64,000 nt of DNA, from NCBI RefSeq assembly GCF_943737005.1, contig NZ_CALSFU010000016.1, positions 85,356-149,355 of the forward strand, given 5' to 3'. The translations under genes and the position numbers were made by a program. The notes under the pieces were generated by a model. That model was not told the DNA's origin, made no database searches, and saw nothing but the letters and a program-made list of their open reading frames with translations. Source of the DNA: Achromobacter sp. Marseille-Q4962. GTDB taxonomy: Bacteria > Pseudomonadota > Gammaproteobacteria > Burkholderiales > Burkholderiaceae_B. Every line of letters begins with the position of its first letter. Positions within the stretch are counted from its first letter, which is position 1. Shown here piece by piece: positions 57,224 to 64,000 of this stretch.

Positions 57224-57946
57224 ATGAGCACTCCCACTTCCAACGGCCTGATCGTCAGCGCCCACTCCGCCGATTTCGTCTGGCGCGCCGGCGGCGCCAT
57301 CGCCCTGTACGCCAGGCGGGGCTGGAACATGACCGTAGTCTGCCTCTCTTTCGGCGAACGCGGCGAATCGGCCAAGCTGTGGCGCGAGCCCGGCATGACG
57401 CTGGAGCGCGTCAAGGCCGCGCGCCGCGAAGAGGCCGCGCGCGCCGCCGGCATCCTCGGCGCTTCGGTGCGCTTCCTGGATTGCGGCGACTATCCGCTGC
57501 GCGTGAACGACGACGCCCTGTTCCAGCTCGTGGACATCTACCGCGAGCTGCGCCCGGCTTTCGTGCTGACGCACTCGCTCAAGGATCCCTATAACTTCGA
57601 CCACCCGCTGGCCACGCACGTCGCCCAGGAAGCGCGCGTGATCGCGCAGGCGCACGGGCATAACCCGTCGCAGCCCGTGCTCGGCGCGCCGCCGGTATTC
57701 CTGTTCGAACCGCACCAGCCGGAGCAATGCGACTGGAAACCGGAAGTGCTGCTCGACATCTCCGAGGTGTGGGACGTCAAGCGCCGAGCTTTCGAATCCA
57801 TGTCGGCGCAGGAACATCTTTGGGAGTACTACACCCGTGTGGCCCTGCAGCGCGGCGTGCAGGCCTCGCGCAATTCGGACCTGAAGATCTCCCACGCCGA
57901 AGGCTACCAGCGCGTCTTCCCGCAAGTGACGGGAGCGTTCGCATGA
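57224..57946 (+). CDS. galB: PIG-L family hydrolase, 4-oxalomesaconate hydratase (GalB) homologue
   Basis: This is a 240 aa protein of the PIG-L/LmbE fold. LIVSAHSADFVWRAGGAIALYARRG (residues 9-33) has the AHSAD variant instead of the AHPDD of deacetylases. HDxD-type metal residues and DPYNFDHPLATHVAQEA near residue 125 (H-P-x-A-T-H) follow. Zinc-dependent 4-oxalomesaconate hydratase GalB of Pseudomonas putida belongs to this family and shows the same variant, and a galC homologue overlaps the stop. It would hydrate 4-oxalomesaconate to 4-carboxy-4-hydroxy-2-oxoadipate. The assignment is by context and motif. Confidence 0.78.
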   Translation: MSTPTSNGLIVSAHSADFVWRAGGAIALYARRGWNMTVVCLSFGERGESAKLWREPGMTLERVKAARREEAARAAGILGASVRFLDCGDYPLRVNDDALFQLVDIYRELRPAFVLTHSLKDPYNFDHPLATHVAQEARVIAQAHGHNPSQPVLGAPPVFLFEPHQPEQCDWKPEVLLDISEVWDVKRRAFESMSAQEHLWEYYTRVALQRGVQASRNSDLKISHAEGYQRVFPQVTGAFA

Positions 57947-58662
57947 GCGCCGGCCGTCCTGCGGGCCCGCGCCACGTTGCCGTGCGCAACATTCCGCGCC
58001 CGGACGCCGAGGCGGTGCGGCGCCTGGAAGCCGCGGGCGTGGCGACGGTGCACGAAGCCCAGGGCCGCACCGGCCTGCTGCACCCCTCGCTGCGCCCCGT
58101 GTGGCCGGGCGCGACCGCAGCCGGCCCGGCCGTCACCGTGCTTGCCCAGCCCGGCGACAACTGGATGCTGCACGTGGCCGTCGAGCTCTGCCAGCCCGGC
58201 GACGTGCTGGTCGTGGCCTGCGCTACCGATAATCACGACGGCATGTTCGGGGAGCTGCTCGCCACCTCGCTGAAGGCGCGCGGGGTCCGCGGCCTGGTGA
58301 TCGACGCCGGCTGCCGCGACGTGCGGGCCCTGCAGGCCATGGGGTTTCCGGTGTGGGCCAAGGCCGTCTGCGCCCGGGGCACCGTCAAGGCGACGCCGGG
58401 CAGCGTCAATGTGCCGGTCGTCTGCGGCGGCGCGTTGGTCGAACCCGGCGACGTCGTGGTGGCGGACGAGGACGGCGTCGTGGTGGTGCCGCGCCGCCAC
58501 GCTGGCGCCGCCGCCGATGCCAGCGACGCCCGCCTGTCGCGCGAAGCCATTACGCGCCAGCGGCTGGCGGCGGGAGAACTGGGCCTGGACATCTACGGCA
58601 TGCGCGAAAAACTGCGGGCCGCGGGCCTCGTGTACGTGGACAGCGCGGCGGACCTGCACTGA
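57943..58662 (+). CDS. galC: 4-carboxy-4-hydroxy-2-oxoadipate aldolase (GalC/LigK type)
   Basis: This is a 239 aa protein of the HMG/CHA aldolase (RraA-like) family. VATVHEAQGRTGLLHPSLRPV near residues 33-53, GDVLVVACATDNHDGMFGELLA and GVRGLVIDAGCRDVRAL-x-A-M-G-F-P-V near residue 119 match class II pyruvate aldolases (GalC, LigK, HMG aldolase). The reaction splits 4-carboxy-4-hydroxy-2-oxoadipate to pyruvate and oxaloacetate. ATG 57943 overlaps the galB stop as ATGA. It is often mislabelled as RNase E regulator RraA; the context argues for the aldolase. A terminator follows. Confidence 0.86.
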   Translation: MSAGRPAGPRHVAVRNIPRPDAEAVRRLEAAGVATVHEAQGRTGLLHPSLRPVWPGATAAGPAVTVLAQPGDNWMLHVAVELCQPGDVLVVACATDNHDGMFGELLATSLKARGVRGLVIDAGCRDVRALQAMGFPVWAKAVCARGTVKATPGSVNVPVVCGGALVEPGDVVVADEDGVVVVPRRHAGAAADASDARLSREAITRQRLAAGELGLDIYGMREKLRAAGLVYVDSAADLH

Positions 58663-58680
58663 AGCCATGCCCTCCGCATG

Positions 58681-58709
58681 AAAAAAGCCGGGCTCGACCC
58701 GGCTTTTTT
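58681..58709. terminator. Bidirectional terminator between galC and dctA
   Basis: A6 (58681-58686), stem GCCGGG (58687-58692), loop CTCGA, CCCGGC (58698-58703) and T6 (58704-58709). Both convergent genes can end here. Confidence 0.95.
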
Positions 58710-58712
58710 GCT

Positions 58713-60059
58713 TCAGGCGCGGCGCGGCTCGGCCGGCAAGCCGGGCTGCGGCGCCTCGGGCGCGGGATGGGCCGCGGCCCCGTCGTTCAGGGCGGCGTTC
58801 AGTTGGTCGCGATCCAGCTCGCCCTCCCAGCGCGCCACCACAATGGACGCGGTGGCATTGCCCACCAGGTTGGTCAGCGCGCGGCACTCGGACATGAAGC
58901 GGTCCACGCCCAGGATCAGCGCCATGCCCGCCACGGGCACCGACGGCACCACGGACAGCGTGGCGGCCAGGGTGATGAAGCCCGCGCCCGTCACGCCGGC
59001 GGCGCCCTTGGAGCTCAGCATCGCAACCAGCAGCAGCAGGATCTGGTCGCCCAGCGTCAGCGGAATATCGCAGGCCTGCGCAATGAAAAGCGCCGCCATC
59101 GTCATGTAGATGTTAGTGCCGTCCAGGTTGAACGAGTATCCCGTGGGCACGACCAGGCCGACCACGGACTTGGAACACCCGGCGCGCTCCATCTTCTGCA
59201 TCAGCGTGGGCAGGGCCGCTTCCGACGAACTGGTGCCCAGCACCAGCAGCAGCTCTTCGCGGATGTAGCGCACCAGCTTCAGGATGGAGAAACCGTTGTA
59301 GCGCGCCACCATCCCCAGCACCACCACCACGAACAGCACGGACGTGGCGTAGAACGTGCCCACCAGCATGGCCAGGTTGATGACCGACTTGATGCCGTAC
59401 TTGCCGATGGTAAAGGCCATGGCGCCGAACGCGCCGATGGGCGCCGCCTTCATCAGGATGGCCACGAGCTTGAACACGGGCTGCGCCAGGGCGGTCAGGA
59501 AATCCAGCACCGGCTTGGCCCGCTCGCCCACCATGGCCAGCGCGATGCCGAACAGCACGGCCACGAACAGCACCTGCAGGATGTCGCCGCTGACGAACGG
59601 GCTGAAAATCGTGGAGGGAATGACGTTGAGCAGAAAGCCCGTCACGGTGGAGTCGTGCGCCTTGCTGACATAGCCGGCGACGGCCTTCTGGTCCAGCGTG
59701 TTCGGATCGATGTGCATGCCCGCGCCGGGCTGCACAATGTGGCTCACCACCATGCCCACGACCAGCGCCAGCGTCGAAAACACCAGGAAATACAGCATGG
59801 CCTTGCCGGCCACGCGGCCCACCTTTTTCAGGTCGCTCATGGCGGCGATGCCGGTGGACACTGTCAGGAAAATGACCGGAGCGATGATCATCTTCACCAG
59901 CTTGATGAAACCGTCGCCCAGGGGTTTCATGGCCTCGCCGAGATCGGGCTTGAAATACCCCAGCAGCATGCCGACCACAATGGCGAACAGCACCTGCACG
60001 TACAGGATTTGATAGAGCTTGAGCTTGCGCGCAGGCGCGCCGTGATCCACGTCGATCAT
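58713..60059 (-). CDS. dctA: C4-dicarboxylate transport protein DctA
   Basis: This is a 448 aa sodium- or proton-coupled dicarboxylate symporter (fumarate, malate, succinate, aspartate). [20 protein letters not shown] (residues 15-34) begins the membrane part. [22 protein letters not shown] near residue 268-289 is the serine-rich loop, and [23 protein letters not shown] and [17 protein letters not shown] are transport motifs of this family. It is convergent with galC and divergent from dctBD. The upstream sigma-54 element and enhancer-like repeats imply control by DctB/DctD and RpoN. Confidence 0.96.
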   Translation of the reverse strand: MIDVDHGAPARKLKLYQILYVQVLFAIVVGMLLGYFKPDLGEAMKPLGDGFIKLVKMIIAPVIFLTVSTGIAAMSDLKKVGRVAGKAMLYFLVFSTLALVVGMVVSHIVQPGAGMHIDPNTLDQKAVAGYVSKAHDSTVTGFLLNVIPSTIFSPFVSGDILQVLFVAVLFGIALAMVGERAKPVLDFLTALAQPVFKLVAILMKAAPIGAFGAMAFTIGKYGIKSVINLAMLVGTFYATSVLFVVVVLGMVARYNGFSILKLVRYIREELLLVLGTSSSEAALPTLMQKMERAGCSKSVVGLVVPTGYSFNLDGTNIYMTMAALFIAQACDIPLTLGDQILLLLVAMLSSKGAAGVTGAGFITLAATLSVVPSVPVAGMALILGVDRFMSECRALTNLVGNATASIVVARWEGELDRDQLNAALNDGAAAHPAPEAPQPGLPAEPRRA

Positions 60060-60193
60060 TGGGATTTGTCCCCACCAGGGCCCCGGCGCCGGCCGGCTTG
60101 CCTGGCCGGGGCTGGAGCGTTATCTCTTTTATGGCTCACCGGGAAATGCCCGGAGCCGGCTTCGCCGCCTGGCGGCGGCTTGGCAAGAAGGTA

Positions 60194-60209
60194 TGCAAAG
60201 ACCATGCCA
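60194..60209 (-). promoter_or_regulatory. Sigma-54 promoter of dctA
   Basis: On the minus strand TGGCATG-GTCT-TTGCA matches the sigma-54 consensus TGGCACG-N4-TTGCW with one mismatch. The conserved GG and GC doublets are 12 bases apart. Predicted start of transcription is near 60184, leaving a leader of about 125 bases before dctA at 60059. Confidence 0.85.
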
Positions 60210-60288
60210 GGCCGCCTGAACGCCGGGGCCTTTTCCAAGCCCTTGTTTTCCCGGGATTTTTCCGACACTCGCTCCCTCCGCCTCAGGC

Positions 60289-60345
60289 ATTTCGGCGAAA
60301 TTTCGCACACATCCAGAGTAGAATGTGCGGAAACTCGCACACATC
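60289..60345. promoter_or_regulatory. Putative DctD enhancer dyads upstream of dctA and dctB
   Basis: ATTTCG and CGAAAT (60289-60301) form a 13-base palindrome. TGTGCG (60324-60329) and CGCACA (60336-60341) form a perfect 6-base inverted repeat with a 6-base spacer. CGCACACATC recurs at 60304-60313 and 60336-60345, 32 bases apart (three turns). They lie about 80-135 bases upstream of the dctA -24, right for an NtrC-type activator, and just before dctB. Confidence 0.65.
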
Positions 60346-60348
60346 TCT

Positions 60349-62271
60349 ATGACGCCACCCCGCTTTTCCCAGCCAGCAGGCCGGCCCCGTCCCGGCGCGG
60401 GCGCGTGGCTCGCCCGGCTGGCGCTGGCCGCGCTGCTCCTGTCCGCCGCCGGCGTCGCCCTGCGGCTCGCTACCGAGTGGGCTCGCGCGGGCGCCGTGAA
60501 GGAAATCGCCGCCCAAGCGCGCAGCGCCGGCCAGCTCAACGCCGCCCTGCTGCGCAACAACCTGGACAAATTCCGCACGCTGCCCTTCGTGCTGGCTCGC
60601 GACGAGGCCTTGCGCGCTACGCTGCGCAACCCGCAGCCCGCGCAAATCCTGACGCTGGACGAGAAGCTGGACGCCCTGAGCCGCGGCGTCAGCGCCTCGG
60701 CCATCTACGTTCTCGACCACACCGGCTACGCCATCGCAGCCAGCAACTGGAGGGAGCCGGCCACCTTCGCGGGCGTGGATTACCAGTTCCGCCCCTATTT
60801 CAAGAACGCCGCGACGCACGGCTATGCCGAACACTTCGCCCTGGGCACCGTCAGTCATGAAGCCGGCCTGTACCTCGCGCGGCGGGTCGACGACGCGCGG
60901 GGCGCCATGCTGGGCGTAGTCGTGCTGAAGGTCGATTTCCGCGCGCTCGAGGCGGACTGGCGGCAATCCAGCGCGCCCATTTTCGTCACGGACGAGCACG
61001 GCATTGTGCTCCTGGGCAGCAACCCGGCATGGCGCTTCTCCGTGCTGGAGCCGCTGCCTCCGGACCTGGCCCGGGGCCTGCGGGCAAGCCTGCAGTTCGG
61101 CGACGCGCCTTTTCTCGCGCTGCCGTTCAGCCCGCTTCTACGCCCGGAAAGCGCGGCGCAGCTCGTCAATACCCATGCCCCCTTGCCGCCGCACATTTCC
61201 GTCGGCGCGCCCCTGCTGCACACCACGGTCCCCATTACGGAATCGCCTGACTGGACGCTGCATCTGCTGACCCCGGTGGAATCGGCCGTGAACCGCGCCA
61301 CCGCCAACGCGCAGCTCGGCGTCCTCCTGGCGCTGGCCGTGCTCGGCACGGCCAGCGGCATTGCCGTGTACCGGCGGCACCTGCATCGCACCCGCGCCTC
61401 GGAGCAAGCCGCCATCCAGCGGCAGCTCACGGCCCAGGTCGAAGAACGCACCGCCCAGCTCAGGGAAACCAATGAGCGCCTGGTCGCCGAAATGGATGAA
61501 CGCCAGCGCGCCACCGCGCAGTTGCACACCATGCAGGACGAACTCGTGCAGGCCAGCAAGCTGGCGCTCCTGGGGCAGATATCCGCCGGCGTCGCGCATG
61601 AAATCAACCAGCCCGTGGCCGCGATACGGGCCTACGCCGACAACGCGCGCGAGTTCCTCGCGCGCCGCGACATGGCAACGGCCAGCGAAAACCTCGAAGC
61701 CATCGCCTCGCTCACCGAACGCATCGGCAACATTACCGGCGAGCTGCGCGCCTTCTCGCGTAAAGCCGGCGACAGCCTCGAGCCCACCAGCCTCAACCAG
61801 ACGCTCGAAGGCGCCCTGCTGCTGGTCGGGCCGCGCGCGCGCCGCCAGAACGTGGCGCTGCCGCGCCCGCTCGAGCGCGACTTCCTGGTGCAGGCACACC
61901 CCTTGAGGCTCGAACAGGTGCTGGTCAACCTGCTGCAGAACGCCCTGGAGGCCATGGAGAACCGACCGTCCGGCCGCATCGGCCTGGCCGTGCGCGAAGA
62001 CCAGAACGCCGTCCGCCTCTACGTAGGCGACGACGGCCCCGGGCTGACGGCCGAAGCCCGCGGCCGGCTCTTCATTCCCTTTCTCACCACCAAGCCCGAA
62101 GGACTGGGCCTCGGGCTCGTCATCTCGCGCGACATTGCCGCCGAGTTCAGCGGCGAACTGCGCGCGGCCGAGCCCGGCGAGCCCTTGCCCGCCGGCCTGC
62201 CGGGCGGCGCCGTATTCGTCCTGACGCTGCGCAAGGCGCAATCCGGCGCTGCGGGCTCGAACGGCGCATAG
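60349..62271 (+). CDS. dctB: C4-dicarboxylate sensor histidine kinase DctB
   Basis: This is a 640 aa membrane sensor kinase. TM1 is near residues 19-41 (AWLARLALAALLLSAAGVAL), a periplasmic dCache-type domain (residues 45-318) contains DHTGYAIAASNW, and TM2 is near residues 321-341. A coiled coil (residues 350-400) leads to the HisKA box GVAHEINQPVAAIRAYADNA near residue 416 (His phosphorylated) and the ATPase motifs LVNLLQNALEAM near residue 524, DDGPGL and GLGLGLVIS. It senses external C4-dicarboxylates and phosphorylates DctD. Start ATG 60349 was chosen over a GTG at 60325. dctD follows after 39 bases. Confidence 0.94.
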   Translation: MTPPRFSQPAGRPRPGAGAWLARLALAALLLSAAGVALRLATEWARAGAVKEIAAQARSAGQLNAALLRNNLDKFRTLPFVLARDEALRATLRNPQPAQILTLDEKLDALSRGVSASAIYVLDHTGYAIAASNWREPATFAGVDYQFRPYFKNAATHGYAEHFALGTVSHEAGLYLARRVDDARGAMLGVVVLKVDFRALEADWRQSSAPIFVTDEHGIVLLGSNPAWRFSVLEPLPPDLARGLRASLQFGDAPFLALPFSPLLRPESAAQLVNTHAPLPPHISVGAPLLHTTVPITESPDWTLHLLTPVESAVNRATANAQLGVLLALAVLGTASGIAVYRRHLHRTRASEQAAIQRQLTAQVEERTAQLRETNERLVAEMDERQRATAQLHTMQDELVQASKLALLGQISAGVAHEINQPVAAIRAYADNAREFLARRDMATASENLEAIASLTERIGNITGELRAFSRKAGDSLEPTSLNQTLEGALLLVGPRARRQNVALPRPLERDFLVQAHPLRLEQVLVNLLQNALEAMENRPSGRIGLAVREDQNAVRLYVGDDGPGLTAEARGRLFIPFLTTKPEGLGLGLVISRDIAAEFSGELRAAEPGEPLPAGLPGGAVFVLTLRKAQSGAAGSNGA

Positions 62272-62310
62272 CGCCCCGCCGCCCGCTCCTCTTTCTGTCT
62301 GGATATCCGC

Positions 62311-63747
62311 ATGACCCGTCCCGCACCGCCATCCAATCCGCCCGCCAACCGCGGCGACACCCCTTCCCTGCCGGCAAGCCCGCCCCGCGTCGTCTTCATC
62401 GACGACGACGAGGATCTGCGCCGCGCCAATGTCCAGACGCTCAAGCTGCACGGCATCGCCGTCGACGCCTATGCCGGCGCGCGCCCGGCCCTGCCTGCAT
62501 TGACGCCGGAGTTCGACGGCGTGGTGGTCACAGACCTCCGCATGCCCGACATCGACGGCTTGCAGCTGTTTCAGCGGCTCCGGGACATCGATCCCGAGAT
62601 CCCCGTCATTCTCATCACCGGCCATGGCGACATTCCCACCGCCGTACAGTGCATGCGCGACGGTGCCTATGATTTCCTCGCCAAGCCCTATGCGGCCGAC
62701 CGCCTGGTCACCGCCATCACGCATGCCGCCGAAAAGCGCAGGCTGGTGCTCGAGAACCGCCGCTTGCGTGCGGCGGCCTTCAGCGCGGACGGCGAAGACC
62801 CGCTATTCATCGGCGCTACGCCCGCCATGCAGCGCATCAAGCAGACCCTGCGCCACATCGCCGATGCTGACGTGGACGTGCTGGTCGAAGGAGAAACCGG
62901 CACCGGCAAGGAAGTCGTGGCCACCACCCTGCACCGCCTCAGCCAGCGCCGCAACGGCGCGCTGGTGGCCATCAATTGCGGCGCCATGCCGGAATCGGTC
63001 ATAGAAAGCGAGCTGTTCGGCCACGAGCCCGGCGCTTTCACCGGCGCCCAGAAAAAGCGCATCGGCCGCATCGAGCATTCGAGCGGCGGCATCCTGTTCC
63101 TCGACGAAATCGAGAGCATGCCGCTGGCCGTACAGGTCAAGCTCCTGCGCGTCCTGGAATCCCGGCAGATCACGCCGCTGGGCAGCAACGAAGTGCGCAA
63201 TCTCGACCTGCGCGTCGTGGCGGCCACCAAGGAAGACCTGGGCAGCCCCGCCATCCGCGCGCGCTTTCGCGAAGACCTGTTCTACCGCCTTAACGTCGTC
63301 ACCATACGCATCCCCCCCTTGCGCGAACGGCGCGACGACATCCCGCTGCTGTTCGCGCACTATCTCGGCCAGGCATCCCGCCGCTTCCATCGCGACATTC
63401 CCAAAATCTCCGCGGAACTTCAGCGCCACGTGCTCACGCACGACTGGCCGGGCAACGTCCGCGAGCTCGCCCACTTCGCCGAGCGCGTCGTGCTGGGCGT
63501 CCTCAACGAGCCCCCCGCTCCCTCGCCGCATCAGCCCGATCCTGACACCGGCCTGAGCCTGCCGGAACGCATGGAGCGCTACGAAGCCCGCATCCTGCGC
63601 GAAACCCTGGCGGCCCACCAGGGCGAGGTCAAGGCCACGCTGCAATCGCTGGGCATCCCGCGCAAGACGTTCTACGACAAGCTCCAGCGCCATGGCATCG
63701 AACGCCAGGCCTACGCCGCTCCTCAACCCGGCTCGTCTACCGACTGA
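62311..63747 (+). CDS. dctD: Sigma-54-dependent response regulator DctD
   Basis: This is a 478 aa NtrC-family response regulator. The receiver domain has acidic D31-D33 and phospho-acceptor D75 ([10 protein letters not shown]), with Lys near residue 125. The AAA+ domain has Walker [11 protein letters not shown] near residue 196, the sigma-54 contact motif GAFTGA near residue 241, Walker [11 protein letters not shown] near residue 262 and the arginine-finger region. The C-terminal Fis-type HTH is [25 protein letters not shown]. It would activate dctA at the sigma-54 promoter by binding the dyads near 60.3 kb. An N-terminal Pro-rich stretch (residues 4-25) is longer than usual. Confidence 0.95.
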   Translation: MTRPAPPSNPPANRGDTPSLPASPPRVVFIDDDEDLRRANVQTLKLHGIAVDAYAGARPALPALTPEFDGVVVTDLRMPDIDGLQLFQRLRDIDPEIPVILITGHGDIPTAVQCMRDGAYDFLAKPYAADRLVTAITHAAEKRRLVLENRRLRAAAFSADGEDPLFIGATPAMQRIKQTLRHIADADVDVLVEGETGTGKEVVATTLHRLSQRRNGALVAINCGAMPESVIESELFGHEPGAFTGAQKKRIGRIEHSSGGILFLDEIESMPLAVQVKLLRVLESRQITPLGSNEVRNLDLRVVAATKEDLGSPAIRARFREDLFYRLNVVTIRIPPLRERRDDIPLLFAHYLGQASRRFHRDIPKISAELQRHVLTHDWPGNVRELAHFAERVVLGVLNEPPAPSPHQPDPDTGLSLPERMERYEARILRETLAAHQGEVKATLQSLGIPRKTFYDKLQRHGIERQAYAAPQPGSSTD

Positions 63748-63773
63748 TTTCCGGCGCATCGACGCTCGCGTTC

Positions 63774-63803
63774 GCGGTTTGCGGTTCAAGGTTTGCGGTT
63801 TGC
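63774..63803. repeat. GCGGTTT short repeats after dctD
   Basis: GCGGTTT/GGTTTGCGG units recur four times in 30 bases between dctD and the rRNA terminator. They are probably decay of a short tandem; no function is apparent. Confidence 0.5.
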
Positions 63804-63904
63804 GGAACGCGGCGTAGGCGCCGGTGCCGGCCGGATTTCGTACTGGCGCGGGCCCTGGGGAGGGCGTGCCGATGGGTCGGTGGCCGGGTGTGGGGTGGCG
63901 GCGC

Positions 63905-63946
63905 GCGCAAAAACAAAACCCCGCAGCGGTTGGGCTGCGGGGTTTT
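63905..63946 (-). terminator. Strong terminator of the rRNA operon
   Basis: Perfect 13-base arms AAAACCCCGCAGC (63915-63927) and GCTGCGGGGTTTT (63934-63946) with loop GGTTGG. In the minus direction a T-rich tail TTTTGTTTTT follows. It lies just past the 5S rRNA 3' end. Confidence 0.93.
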
Positions 63947-63956
63947 GAGGGATAAA

Positions 63957-64000
63957 AGCCTGACGATGACCTACTTTCACAGACGTGCGTCCACTATCAT
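63957..64000 (-). rRNA. rrf: 5S ribosomal RNA, 3' part only
   Basis: Read on the minus strand, the last 40 bases give ATGATAGTGGACG near the right edge and end GTAGGTCATCGTCAGGC, the standard beta-proteobacterial 5S 3' end. The 5' two thirds and the rest of the rRNA operon lie beyond the right edge. The 3' boundary (about 63957) is approximate. Confidence 0.85.

Noticed and set aside
57943..58662. RraA regulator of RNase E.
   Set aside because: The RraA-like fold is shared, but the ATGA overlap with a GalB-like hydratase and a Bug/LysR context support a pyruvate aldolase.

Overview
The window is GC-rich, densely coding betaproteobacterial chromosome. Gene content (ectRABCD ectoine genes, an aromatic amine dehydrogenase operon, hemF-nadD-rsfS-rlmH-maf, trxA-rho, glnE, tripartite tricarboxylate 'Bug' binding protein) points to the Alcaligenaceae (Bordetella/Achromobacter group). 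This placement is an inference from family content, since no alignment could be run. No insertion sequence, integrase, tRNA or CRISPR array was seen.

Layout. 1-6.5 kb (minus): the distal part of an R64-type type IVb pilus operon in the order pilL-pilN-pilO-pilP-pilQ-pilR, with pilR cut by the left edge. 6.7-9.3 kb: dadA with an orphan ABC substrate-binding protein. 9.5-12.1 kb: a 2Fe-2S flavoreductase, panD and a MOSC protein. 12.3-16.2 kb: ectR-ectA-ectB-ectC-ectD, tightly overlapped and read from one strong promoter that carries overlapping dyads. 16.4-21.4 kb: parE, a YcxB-like membrane protein and parC. 21.7-30.7 kb: housekeeping genes trxA, rho, yhdP-like, glnE and queH.

30.7-37.8 kb (minus): an aromatic amine catabolic island, made of an aldehyde dehydrogenase, an outer-membrane barrel, aauB-aauE-aauD-aauA (a tryptophan-tryptophylquinone amine dehydrogenase and its export and maturation proteins), a monohaem cytochrome c and a FeaR-like AraC regulator. 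It would oxidise an aromatic amine to its aldehyde in the periplasm and then to the acid. 37.9-40.9 kb: a quinone oxidoreductase and two divergent EamA exporters. 40.9-45.9 kb: a MarR-controlled tripartite efflux operon (MarR, OprM/NodT-like, EmrA-like, EmrB-like), with the same palindrome inside the promoters of both marR and the pump.

45.9-55.1 kb: an LPS-type transferase-like protein, a tartrate dehydrogenase homologue, a HerA-like ATPase, yebC, purD, hemF, nadD, rsfS, rlmH and maf. 55.1-58.7 kb: a LysR regulator, a Bug binding protein and galB-galC homologues (lower gallate/4-oxalomesaconate pathway, giving pyruvate and oxaloacetate). 58.7-63.7 kb: dctA facing dctB-dctD. dctA has a clear sigma-54 -24/-12 element and repeated dyads at enhancer distance, as expected for control by the DctD in the same cluster. 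The right edge holds a strong rRNA-operon terminator and the 3' end of a minus-strand 5S rRNA.

Nothing wholly unknown stands out. The most informative material is regulatory: the ectR, marR and dctA control regions, the TTQ enzyme island that lacks a visible mauG, and a VirB9-like/TcpQ-like fusion in the pilus operon.
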